Program-made: the position numbers and the translations under genes
Notes under the pieces: model-generated
Told to the model about the DNA's origin: nothing
Databases searched by the model: none
The model's input: the letters and a program-made list of their open reading frames with translations, nothing else
NCBI RefSeq assembly: GCF_017654505.1
Contig: NC_054555.1
Span: forward strand, 3,051,835-3,115,834
Direction: 5' to 3'
DNA: 64,000 nucleotides
Source: Polyodon spathula
Taxonomy: Eukaryota > Chordata > Actinopteri > Acipenseriformes > Polyodontidae
In this document: in pieces, positions 1 through 40,000 of the stretch
Numbering within the stretch: position 1 is the first letter of the stretch
Layout of the letters: each line of letters starts with the position of its first letter

Positions 1-2126
1 GTTAAAAAAGGGCCAAGTACCTGATTATAAAATGTGCTGAGAGCGCAGAGTTTATACCATTTAGACTGCTGTCCATAAAGCCTAACTCAAATTTGCAAAC
101 CATTTAGAGCCAAGTGATATTCCTGAAGCTGCACAAGTCAAATTAAATAAATAGTTATTTCATTTATATAATAAAGTTTGAATACATCTTATAGTAATAT
201 GTACTGCGTCTCTCCTCTCCTGGATCATCATCTTCTTCACTGTTCATTATAATTACTGCGATGACTCTTCCCTGATACCATTCAGACATTTCTTAGACAA
301 GTACATCCCGGTTTGAAACTATGTTATGCTCAGCAGTAGACAATATGTGATGCGAAATCCTCCTTTGTGTGTGTGTGTGTGTGTGTCTGTGTGTGTGTTT
401 CAAAAGAAGTTTACAAAGTTGTTGAACAAGACTTGCAAGAAGTTGTGTGGAAAAAAAAGAAACATCAAGTTTTCAGATTTCAAGTTGTGTTGGGAATAGT
501 TTTGAACTGCAACCAAATTACATAGCAGTGGCTATGTGTGTGGGTGTTTGTTGTGGTTATTCAAAGAGATAATCAGTGACTGGCTGTTGTAGTGTGGCTA
601 CTGCAGCTTTTATTCACATTTGAGCAAGACAAAATAATGAAGACTCTCTCTAACAGATCTTCAATGCACTGGTGGTAAAATGGCATAGCAATGGCTCTTA
701 CAAAGGATCTCGCAGTGCATGCAACATGTGGTGTGTTTTCTGCTAGGGTTTCTTTAGGGCAATTCTGTGTTATTGTAATGGTGTTCCATAAGAGTATTTT
801 GCTGCAAGGGCAGTCAATGGTATTTTGGTTCATAGCTCCTCAGGGTCTATGCTCCTTGTGTTCAGCTTGCCCTGGGTGTTCTTTGAGATCTGCTAATGCG
901 GGACTGATTTCACTACCACTGATCTGATTTTCATCAGTATCCAGGCATTCTTGAAGGTACACACCCCTGCCTTTGGAATATCTTTCCCAGGGCATTTGAA
1001 GAACCTGAGCTTCCCTCAGTTTAAATCTAGATTAAAATGTACCTGACATCTGGATTCTATATCAAAGGCTATTACATCCTCAAGCAAAGTGCCCTGAGAT
1101 AAGTTTGCATGAAAGGCATGAAAGTTATTGTTGACGGTTAGAGCAAAAACAGTTATGGAAAAAGCTTATAAAAAAAAAATAGGTTCATGTGTCGAAATAA
1201 AAAAAAAAGCTATATGAAATTAACTCAGACAAGTTACCATAATCCACCCTGAGGTTCACAAACAGATTCCTTTAATTAATTTGCAAAGAATACCATTTAT
1301 TGTTTAATACTTAGCAGAATAATACATTCTGTAGTATCAAACTCTTGCATTCTTGTAGAGTCAACCAAGTTAAATTCTAGAAATGTTTTCTAGAACAAAG
1401 CTGCATCCCCACTTGGAGACAAACTCTAGAAATTGATTCTAGAAAGAAGCTGAGAAAATACAAGAAACAATGTCACATTTGCTAATTAATGCTGATACAT
1501 CTCTCAAACATCTCATTGTAGGTTAGATAAACCTTTAACAACCAAAGAACAGCACAACACTGTACACTGTGTGTCAAGTCAAATTCTCTAGAACCATTTG
1601 TCTCTGTTCTGTCAAACATACTGAGGTAGAAAAATATTTGCATACAAGTTCACTATAAAGTACCATCATAAAAGAAAACAAGGCTTTGTAAAAGCATGAC
1701 CTCCCATCAACCTGGTAAAGAAGATAACCTGGTACAGAATCAGTGCACAGTAATAGATACAGGTATACAACTAATGACTTATGTAAAGAGCCGAGCTCTG
1801 ATTAAAAGCTTTGATTAGATCATTACCAGTGTCTGTAACTGCATGACCGTGAGAATATCATTCTTATTATTATTTGTTATCTATTCGGTTTGCATGCCAT
1901 GTGCCTTGGCCTCTATCCTGTATGACCTTATCAGTTCCTTTGCCCAGAAAAAGTTTAATGAACTAGGGGGCCCTTTGTCTGCTGGCTCTGTCTCAGAACG
2001 CCTCCCACACGGTAGACTTCCATCGCCATAGTTCCTGCTTGTCACGTCTTATTGCTTAATTAATCCTGGGCTGTTGACCTGTGTGCTCGTAACGGATGGG
2101 CTTGTGTTGTTCTTGTGTCCCTACAG
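1..2126. other. Upstream intron of fat2, no exon seen
   Basis: No stretch here reads as a cadherin repeat in any frame, and no acceptor/donor pair encloses a DxNDN-type motif. It is AT-rich and holds a (TG)n run at about 364-398. The first exon downstream begins in mid-codon with an AG acceptor at 2125-2126, so this is presumably the intron before it. The exons for the signal peptide and roughly the first nine cadherin repeats must lie further upstream. Open frames of 60-90 codons exist at 573-927 and 1843-2031 but resemble nothing I know. Confidence 0.6.
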
Positions 2127-31244
<29,118 letters not shown>

Positions 31245-32990
31245 CCCGCACATTCCTTAGGTAAACCAGACTCCTGGTTAAAGATTGTATTAAATAAACA
31301 GAAGCACTGAAGGCACATGGCACTGAAGTCTAAGAGACAAGTTCTTCCTCATCTTCTGAAGGCTCAGCCACACAGCTGGTAGCTCTGTGGTTCGAAGGGA
31401 CACACTGTTTCATTCACAAGCAAGCAAGGAGCCCCCCTGACAGAGATTTATCCTACAAACTCATTGCCCTGAAACAGTGATAGAGGCACCAACAGGACTC
31501 CTAATCATGATAACTTTCTTATATAATCCATCCTGCAGAAGAAAAAAGTTTTTAAGAACTATATGTTGGCTATATGTCTGCTGCCTGTTTTATATTTCAG
31601 TATCGTTGTTTTATCTAAATGAGTACGATAGCTTAGATAACAGTTTCTGATTTGTATCAGCAGCCCTGAGATGGTCTGTTCCGTCCTTTATCTGCACTAT
31701 ATCAGTGTTCTAAAGAGCTGCACACTATCATCCATTGCTTTCTATCAATCTGAGTCAAAGTGGTATACAGGTTGGAGCTGAAACTTTGTCATTCACCTGT
31801 GAATGATAGATTTGTGGTATGCTTAAAGGCAGTAAGAAAGGACTGTCTGCATTGTAGTTCCTATATGCTGTCAGGTTTTCTTCCCCATGGTATGAACATG
31901 GCAGGCCATGGCATAGTAAAATGACATGTTTGTAAAATGTGCCACTTTGCATTGTCTTTACATGTTTTTTTGTACTGTTGTTCTGGATTAAGGGTGTGTG
32001 TATGCACTGATCTTATTTGCTTGTTTTTTGTAGTTAAGAAATAATTTGATGTAAAAAGAAACTAAAACACATGTTGACTTTTATAAACAGATCCCTTTTA
32101 GTGCTTAAGCATTTACCCAAAAGATGTGAATATTTTGTTCGGAATATCAATACATACTTGATCAGAAACTCATTTTAAGATAGGTTGCTGTGGTCGCTCC
32201 TTCGTTACTTCACGATTCCATTATCTGCTAATTTTATTTTGATTATGTCATTTGAAACAGATTCTATTCCCGTCAAATGTTTGTTTACAAAATCGTAAAA
32301 CGTGTATCTGTTTTTTTTTGTTTGTTTGTTTGTTTAATGCAATGCATTTTGAACGTGAAATATTTGACATTGTCCAGTTTGAATACAAAAACTGTTTAAA
32401 GTCATTTTGAATGAAAGGTTTATTAACATCAAAATTTGAAAGGCTCGTGGCCACATATTCTTAGAAGTTAGTGTGTGTTTCTAGAAGCTTGGTAGTTTTT
32501 AGCAACAGTGGACTCCCAAAAAGATTTATGCTCAAACAGCAAAACAGAAGATTTCAAAAATTGGAGCCCATTGAAAAACTTAACCCGCGTTAAGATTTAA
32601 GAATATGACTTCTGAGCTCCTAACATGACATATTTTCTGTATTTTTATTGAATGTTTCACTATAACTAAATAGAACTTGCGATGTCTGCTGCTTGATGCT
32701 TGGAAGTCGTGAGGTCATGATGTCAAAGTGAATCAATTAAAGCACTGAATGTACCTCAGTGGGGTAAAATAAGCATGTTTCCTTTTACCTTGTATTTCTA
32801 ACCATGGTATTCTAACCACGCATGGCTGCTTGCCAGTAACTACCACGGATACAGTATACAGAGAAAAGCATTGCAGATTTCGATCGGGCGCTTTTGTGGC
32901 AAGCCAGATTTTTTTTTTTTTTTTTCTTGGGAGTATGAGATGGAGCAACTGTTAATGAAAATAAATAAATAAAGATTGCCCGGTGTTTTT
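31245..32990 (+). other. fat2: Probable fat2 3' UTR
   Basis: About 1.75 kb follow the fat2 stop with no open frame of note. A weak early AATAAA lies at 31293-31298. The stronger candidate end is the overlapping AATAAA cluster at 32960-32973, followed by a GT-rich stretch. The assignment is inferred from signal sequences only. Confidence 0.5.
32960..32973 (+). terminator. Candidate fat2 polyadenylation signal
   Basis: Three overlapping AATAAA hexamers (32960, 32964, 32968), followed about 10-30 bases later by GGTGTTTTTTTGG and TGAGTG, a typical GU-rich downstream element. Confidence 0.55.
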
Positions 32991-33100
32991 TTGGTTTTTT
33001 TCTGAGTGCAAAATGTTGTTTTTATTGTGTTTGTATTTTAATATGGGTTTCCCATGTTTACATGTTTGTTTCTCTTTAAGAATTGTATGAGAATTGTATG

Positions 33101-33108
<8 letters not shown>

Positions 33109-33168
<60 letters not shown>
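33109..33168. repeat. (TG)n microsatellite
   Basis: About 30 TG units following a short TA run. Confidence 0.96.
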
Positions 33169-33170
<2 letters not shown>

Positions 33171-34720
33171 TAAGTTTTTTTTATTACAAGCCACAGCAGT
33201 GTTGTTTTCCTGGAAGGGACCCTGTCGATGCAGACGAGTGCCACAAGAGGTCGACAAAACAACTTTAAATTCAGAAAACCGTCAAACCATTTTCAGTGCA
33301 GGATCTGATATCTGTCCGTATACGCGTTGAATCAGTTTTGCTTGGCTCTCACAACAATATGAACATTTATGACATGAACTGCATTTAGATTTACAGAAGG
33401 CGAAGGCTGAAACAATATTGCTGCCAGAATCAAAGTATTAACTATGCAAGCACGACACGTGGCGTTTAACAGCCATATAATCGCATTTGAACACAGATAA
33501 TAATGTGTTGCTTGGTGGTTGCAACATTGATTGTTGATGTTTAGGTCTACTGTACTACGCAGTCTTCACCAAACGGGTCAGAAAATCAGAAGTGTTCCGC
33601 GTGTGCCTCTAGTCTACACAGCGCAACAAGCGGATAAAACAGCGCCGTGTCATCAGAAGATCGTCTCCTGCTGACACAATATCTGCAAATATTCCGTTCC
33701 CCTCGCTCCAATATATACATAGCTTTACTTTATCTCATTGGATTATAGTAAAGACATATCCATCATTGGAAAAATCGCTCCTGACAGAACATGTTTAATG
33801 TTTTATAGCTAATATTGAACTATTCATGAAGAAGAATATTCAATATGTGACAGAGCGCGTCTTGACACAATTGCGTGTAAAATGTAAATTTCCAATGCAC
33901 TAGCCCGAGGAAATAATCAAGTGAGCCAGTAGCACTGTCACTGCTATAACCACTCACACCAGACTATCGGTAACATTTAATGCAATGGGTTTTATGCCTG
34001 TGGCACCATTGGCACCCGGCCCCCTCCCCACCCACATACTGTACTGTGTGTACGGTTAATCTATTGGGAAACTGTAAACATGCCAGTATATTGGATTACA
34101 GCCGAAGGCTCTGAGCGCACACAACCCGCTGAAGACGATTTCCTTGTTGTTTTGAATCCATTGCTTTCTAAGAGTTCTGGATTTGAACTTTGGCTGTAAT
34201 AACAGGACAGCTTCTGTGAAAGAAACTGAGTAGTCCATCACATTGATGAAAGCACAGAGGCAACGCGGTCTCCTGGAAGGATGAATAATGCATTGGGCCA
34301 AAGCAAGCCACATGGCTGGAAATGACCTTCGCCAGCAGCCATCACAGCCACTAAGGGCAATTGCTTGGAACTGTGATAGGTTTGAGCCCCATGCACTTGA
34401 AACATCTCCAGCCACAGGGAGAAGCATTGCACAGCTACGGACAAACGTTTTGCATCAGCTAGAATTGCATAGTTGCAATTTGATTTCCAATGAGATACTC
34501 CGTCAAAGAAAAGCATTTGTAATTTAAACAATGTCAGGAACAGTTATTGGTACGTGCCAGTGGATCTATAATGTAGCAATAGGCTTGTAGCAGTATAATC
34601 AGTACTCAAACAGATTCAAACATTGCAACTGTCCAGTTTAAACCTCCACGTTAATATGCAGTTATTCTCAAATGTGACACAGATATTTTGGAGGTAGCAA
34701 AATCCTTTCTGGATTGTGCA

Positions 34721-34970
34721 GTTGATGCTAAAAGTTTTGCATCACCCTATAGAATTAATTCATTTTGCTAAAGTCGAATGAAACTTGTTGAATAATGTTA
34801 CGTTAACATATTCAATTACATACCTTTGTAGTTTTCTGCATAAAATGAAAACAAATCTAGCGTGAAATACTGTACCACTATCATGGCTTCCGATAGACAT
34901 TTGCATCGTTTTGTAGTTTATTTGATTACATCGTGTTAAATAAAATATCTAAATTATGTTCATATATGTT
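34721..34970 (-). mobile_element. MITE copy B, inverted relative to copy A
   Basis: It matches the reverse complement of 37733-38080 over most of its length. Shared blocks include AAAAGTTTTGCATCACCCTA, GAAATACTGTACCACTAT and GTTAAATAAAATATCTAAAT. It is degenerate: the outer right part and some internal segments are missing, so the boundaries are approximate. Confidence 0.6.
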
Positions 34971-36446
34971 CTTTTTTTGTTTGTTTGTTTGTTTTTTTGT
35001 TGTTGTTGTTTTTTTTGTTTTTTTTTCCAATCCTAAAATTCTAGGTGGTGCAAAACATTTGTCCACAGTTCTAAACGAGAACACTCCTGGAATAGAGATG
35101 AAGCATCTTAATGATGCTGTCCTTCTGTCCCGTACTAATAGGATCTGTACCAATACAGCAAGCGATCTTTCTACATGTAACTGTTGACGCCTGTATCAAA
35201 ATAAATACATAAATACACCTTGTGTATTTAAAAAGGGAATTAAAAAGTCAAATCCGATTGAAACCGTATCTGGTCACATATTTGTGGGCACGGAGCCAAA
35301 CCACGGTGGTAAAGCAATATTAAACTTGTGGAACCTTTCCGTGTCAGAACAGGTTACTTACTGACTGCTAGGAGAGATGAAAAAAAAAAAAAAATAGAAC
35401 AAAAAGAGGTGTTTAAAATGACATTTACTGAAACAAGTGGTTCTAGTTGGTTAGATGTATTCTAATAGAGTATTTATAATTATTGGGTATATTATTTCAT
35501 AATACAGGTTACAAAGATTGAACTGTAATTCTGTTAGAATATAACAATTTCTGGCAGTTAAGTAGCCTACATGTGTTTGATCAAAGAGGAGACGGGTGGT
35601 ATAGATCAAAAGATCCCGGATTGTTTATAAACCCAGTGCAAACCAGCAAAGAACAAAAAGATATACTGTATGTATTTTTGTGGTATGGCAATGAATGTGT
35701 TAGTTTGTGATTTCGTGAACAAAGGCAGCACGAGTGAATTCAAATGTGATTACGTGTCTAAACTGGCCAAATGGACGCCGCGGTCAAAACGCACGGGACT
35801 CATTCCGTTGGGTTGCAGGTGATGAGTTCAGAGTGAGCGTTGAGAAATAGGACTGACAGTGTGGTGGGAGGTTATAAACCTGTTGGACGAAGAGGGATTG
35901 CAGAACGGAGAATCAGATCCAGACAAAACCAGCGCAAAACGGGTTGAAAAGGTGCTCTACCCCCGTGAAGCACAGAAAGTGTGATTGAATGAAGATTAAA
36001 AAGAACGCGACACGAATTGCTTTATGTAAGGAGAGAAAAAAAAAAAAACAAACAAACCAAAATAAATTACAAAAGTTGGAGCATTTTACATCGTAACAAA
36101 TATACTGGTAATGAGTAAGAACATTTGTTATATTGTGAGGCGGAAGCATAGTTTTAATGACCTTTTAAAGAAAACTCTTATCTGTGCTTGTTTGGACAGC
36201 GCTCTGACTGGAGACGTTTGCGCACAATGATTCAAATCAACGAATGCACGGATTCAAGAGGAAGAGGTGAATGGAACAAAAACATGGATCAGAGCAAGAC
36301 TTGTGAATGGAGTTAAACATTTACTAGGCTAGACACAGCGTTTTCAGAACTCAGCAAGGAAAGTCTCTCTCTAGACTAGAAATGCAATACAATGTTTTCT
36401 AGTTGTTGTTTCAGGTCCTGATTGTTGCCTATCGACTTATTTATAA

Positions 36447-36449
36447 AAT

Positions 36450-36523
<74 letters not shown>
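36447..36523. repeat. (ATT)n microsatellite
   Basis: About 25 ATT units, 320 bp upstream of the melatonin receptor start codon. Confidence 0.97.
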
Positions 36524-36830
36524 GTTTTATCGTTTTTTTGATCATGTTGCTGAGATCTGAAAGAACAGAAACGATATATTGAATATTAAAACACACAGAC
36601 AGAAGCCTACATAGAAAAGCTAGTAGTATTAGTCCAAAAACCAGGGTGTCTTTCTTTTGCTTTTTACTTGGTCTGCACACTTAGAATGCGACGTTCCTGC
36701 AGCACATTTTATTATTGTTCGAAAAAAAAAAAACTCGTGTACTAATCGAAAGGTTGATGCTCATGTTTTTGAATTGTACCGGTTTGAGGCGCTGCCCCGC
36801 CTTGTCTGCCTAACCCTCGGCTCCTGCAAG

Positions 36831-36839
36831 ATGAATTGA
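36831..36839 (+). promoter_or_regulatory. Two-codon upstream ORF next to the receptor start
   Basis: ATGAATTGA encodes Met-Asn-stop and ends one base before the main ATG at 36841. If the transcript covers it, ribosomes would have to skip it, or terminate and reinitiate at the adjacent ATG. The same TGA also closes a longer in-frame upstream frame starting at 36657. Confidence 0.5.
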
Positions 36840-36840
36840 C

Positions 36841-37030
36841 ATGGCTGAAGGAAGTATTCCCCCCCTGCTGAAAAACATTTCTACTGGATATCAGGACCGG
36901 GGTGGACTCCGGATTCCCTGGGTGGTAACTTTGCTGGCTACGGTTCTTATCACAACCATCGTGGTAGACATATTAGGCAACTTGATGGTGATAATCTCGG
37001 TCTTCAGGAACAAGAAACTGAGAAAAGCAG
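36841..37030 (+). CDS. mtnr1d: Melatonin receptor exon 1 (N-terminus, TM1, intracellular loop 1)
   Basis: A 190-bp exon: a short glycosylatable N-terminus (LLKNISTG), TM1 from about residue 26 ([20 protein letters not shown]) and the basic loop RNKKLRKAG. The donor GTAAAA is weak at +5 and runs into an A-rich stretch. Confidence 0.92.
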
Positions 37031-40000
37031 GTAAAAAAAAAAAAACTTTTTTTAGCTTTCTTTTAGTGTGCAATTGTACATCTTAGTTCTATACCTAAAG
37101 TAGTTCCAGACTTAAAGAAATACTTTTTTGTATTATTTATTTTTACAAGCAGCAAATCCGGATAGTCATTTGATGAACTGCCCCAGTCATTACACATTTT
37201 TTACGCAAATCCACTGACGTAGAACAACCGTTGCCCTCTGAGGACTGAGTGAAAGAGTTAAAACGACCACACACTGGTGTGCTGTAGTATACTGTACAGT
37301 GTTCTGATAGGAACTCCAAGCCCGCAGAGATGAAAGGGTAATGTATTAATCCGGCCTTGCCTTTGTTTGATGCTCTGATCAGGGGTGACAGGGTTTAACG
37401 AGAATCCTCAGACACTGACTTCCATTGATGTACAGGCTCTTGAGTCCTAGGCAGAAGCAGGTACAATAACAAAGGCAGATGTTGATGTGCACTAACATCA
37501 CAGCTTCAGCAGAACATGACTGAAGATGTGATGTCTCTGTGTAGCTGCTACTATATAGCCAGCCTCTAGAGCACCCTCTTTGGGTGTCTCTTTAAGGACT
37601 GTTTGGTAACTAGTATGGTTATTTTGGCAGAAAAGGCTGGACAGCTCTGCTCTCTCCTGTATAAACAACAATAAGGAAATTGCATTGTTACCGTGCATCT
37701 CACTGCTAACTTTTCCAAGACTCAGTACAATGTACAGCTATGGATAAAAGTTGTGCATCACTTAGAATTTTATTAGGATTGCGATTTAAAAAAAAAAATC
37801 CAAAACAACTCTATAACATAATTTTGATATTTTATTTAGCAGCATGCAATCAAAGAAATACAAAGCTATATTGCAAAAGTCTACTGGAAGCCGTAATAGT
37901 AGTACAGTATTTCATGTTAGATTTTGAAATGTCACATTTTTCAATTTGTGTCAGTTTCTTTGTTAAGTATATGTAAAACTACAAAGTGGTATGTAACTCA
38001 ATATGTTAAACATTATTTGCTTCCTGAAGCAAAATCTGTTAATTCTATAGGGTGAGGCAAAACTTTTGGCCATAGCTGTATATGCTGGGCACGATGGTAA
38101 AATCATAGCTGACTGTACCCACTGAAATGCCTCAGTGATGCCACATTTCCATAAAGATAACATGTGCTTTGTTCTCTCAAGTTCCATTTCTATCAGCTCT
38201 GTAATCGGTCAGTTATTAGTTCCTCTGAAAGCTCAACAAATGAAGGGACAACAAAAAACAGATAGTTAACAGCAAATAGCTATGGCTCCTGTGCAGGTAC
38301 CTCTGAAAAAGATCTTACCTTTTTGTACAATTAACAATCCTCCTGTCTTTACAGCAATTATGACAATGTAAAAGGTTTGAATTGGGCAGTCAACCAATAA
38401 TCCTTTTTTTTCTGTCTGCAAAGGAAACACGTGAGATGACAGCATAAACAAAGACACCACAACCCTGTCACATGGATCAAAATGAAACACTGAGACAGTT
38501 AAGGGTGCTGCTAAGTGGCCATGGAAATGTATTTCTTTTAGGAAAGAATGCCGCCTCCTGCAGGAGTGTTAGCTGACAGCTGAGAAATGTTAAAAGCGCT
38601 GGTTCGTATAGATACACTAACCTCTGCCTGACCTTGGATAGCAAAGCCACAGCCATGGGTTTGATGGGTCGCAGATTTGTAAGTGTTAAAAAACTTGCTG
38701 ACAAGTATCACATTAATAACAGTCCCACTGGAACAAGCAGATGCCAGAGTACTGTACACAGACTCTACAGCTGTATTCCCATATACACATTTATTAAAAC
38801 CGTGATAAATGGCCATTTCAGAGTTAGGAACAGCCCCCATTCCCATGGTGTTCATGATTCTGAAGTTCTACTGTAATCCACTGCTACATTGTCCAGAACA
38901 GACAACTATATAGTTGTCTCCCAGAAAAGCTGAACACATACATGGCAGCTGTGCTGTATATTTCAATGAACAGAAAGGGTGCACGTAGGCTGATCTGTTT
39001 AATAGGTGTTTACAACTGCCCTAGTTCTGTACAATGTGAAAGGTGTTAGCTTCTCAGTTTGAATGCAATCAGACAGTACTGTCAGAGGATTGTCCCTTCT
39101 TGTCGATTCAAGCCGCGAACACAGCCCAGCTCCTGATGCCCCTTAGCCACCTTGTCAGGGGAAATTAGCTCATTTTGAGTGATGTCTTGACATAACCAAT
39201 CAGATAACCCAGCCGGACAAAAGCTAAAATAAAAAAATGCGATACAGCATTTCATTGTTATGCTGATTATATTTATCTCAGCTGAAAATATTCCGACTAC
39301 CTGTCTTGCTGACATTAAGCAATAGTTGACAAAAAACTCAAATAAAACAGAGAGTATGCTTTTGGGATCACAGAATCATCTAAATAATAGGAATCCATCT
39401 GATTTCACATTTGGTAGTTTCTTCTCTGAGCTGAAGGGTGAAATGAGAAATTTGGGTGTCATTTTTGATACAGATCTTTCATTCGAGCCACACATCGGGA
39501 ATGCAGCTAGCGTGTCTTTTTTTCATTTAAGAAATCTTGCTAAACTATGTTCTCTTTCTCTGCAGGATGCAGAGAGACTGATGCATGCTTTTATAATTTC
39601 TAGGGTTGATTATTGCAATGCTCTTTTCTCTGGTATCTCAAGTTGTGTTTTATCTCAACTAAAGCTTGTGCAAAATGCTGCTGCCAGAGTTTTAACATGA
39701 ACAAAGATGACTGATTGATGGATTGAAAGAAATAATTCGCTACCGCTGAGAATATTACCCTTTTACATCCTAACATTTGAAATTTGAGCAAGTTAGTGGC
39801 TCCCCAGTACTTTAACATTCCCAGAGGAATATGAAGGCTGAGTCACAGGATATGAAGGTTGATTCATGGTTCAGACAGATGTGTTATTAATAAAGTTGAA
39901 CATCAGCCAAAAAGAGACATCTTCCTTTCAATGTAACCTGCCAGAAATTACCACTGGAGAATGGAACATGGCTAATCCTAGTCTGTTTTTGATGACCACT

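Larger units (their letters stand above)
32991..36656. other. fat2 - melatonin receptor intergenic region
   Basis: No gene is recognised. It holds a (TG)n run at 33109-33168, an inverted MITE copy at 34721-34970, an (ATT)n array at 36447-36523, and less AT-rich islands at about 33540-33680 and 35760-35830 that could be regulatory. A TATA-like GGTTATAAACC at 35870-35880 is a possible core promoter for the receptor gene, but nothing confirms a start site. Open frames on either strand at 34056-34531 resemble no family I know. Confidence 0.5.

Noticed and set aside
34056..34531. Overlapping open frames of about 80-120 codons upstream of the receptor
   Set aside because: No family match, no splice context, and several frames are open at once; left as non-coding.
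36437..36448. TATAAAA-like sequence as the receptor promoter
   Set aside because: It abuts a long (ATT)n repeat and lies in AT-rich DNA where such words are expected by chance.
38428..38433. CACGTG E-box as a circadian element in the receptor intron
   Set aside because: Several CACGTG words occur across the window (near 17270, 25472, 57952), about as often as chance predicts.
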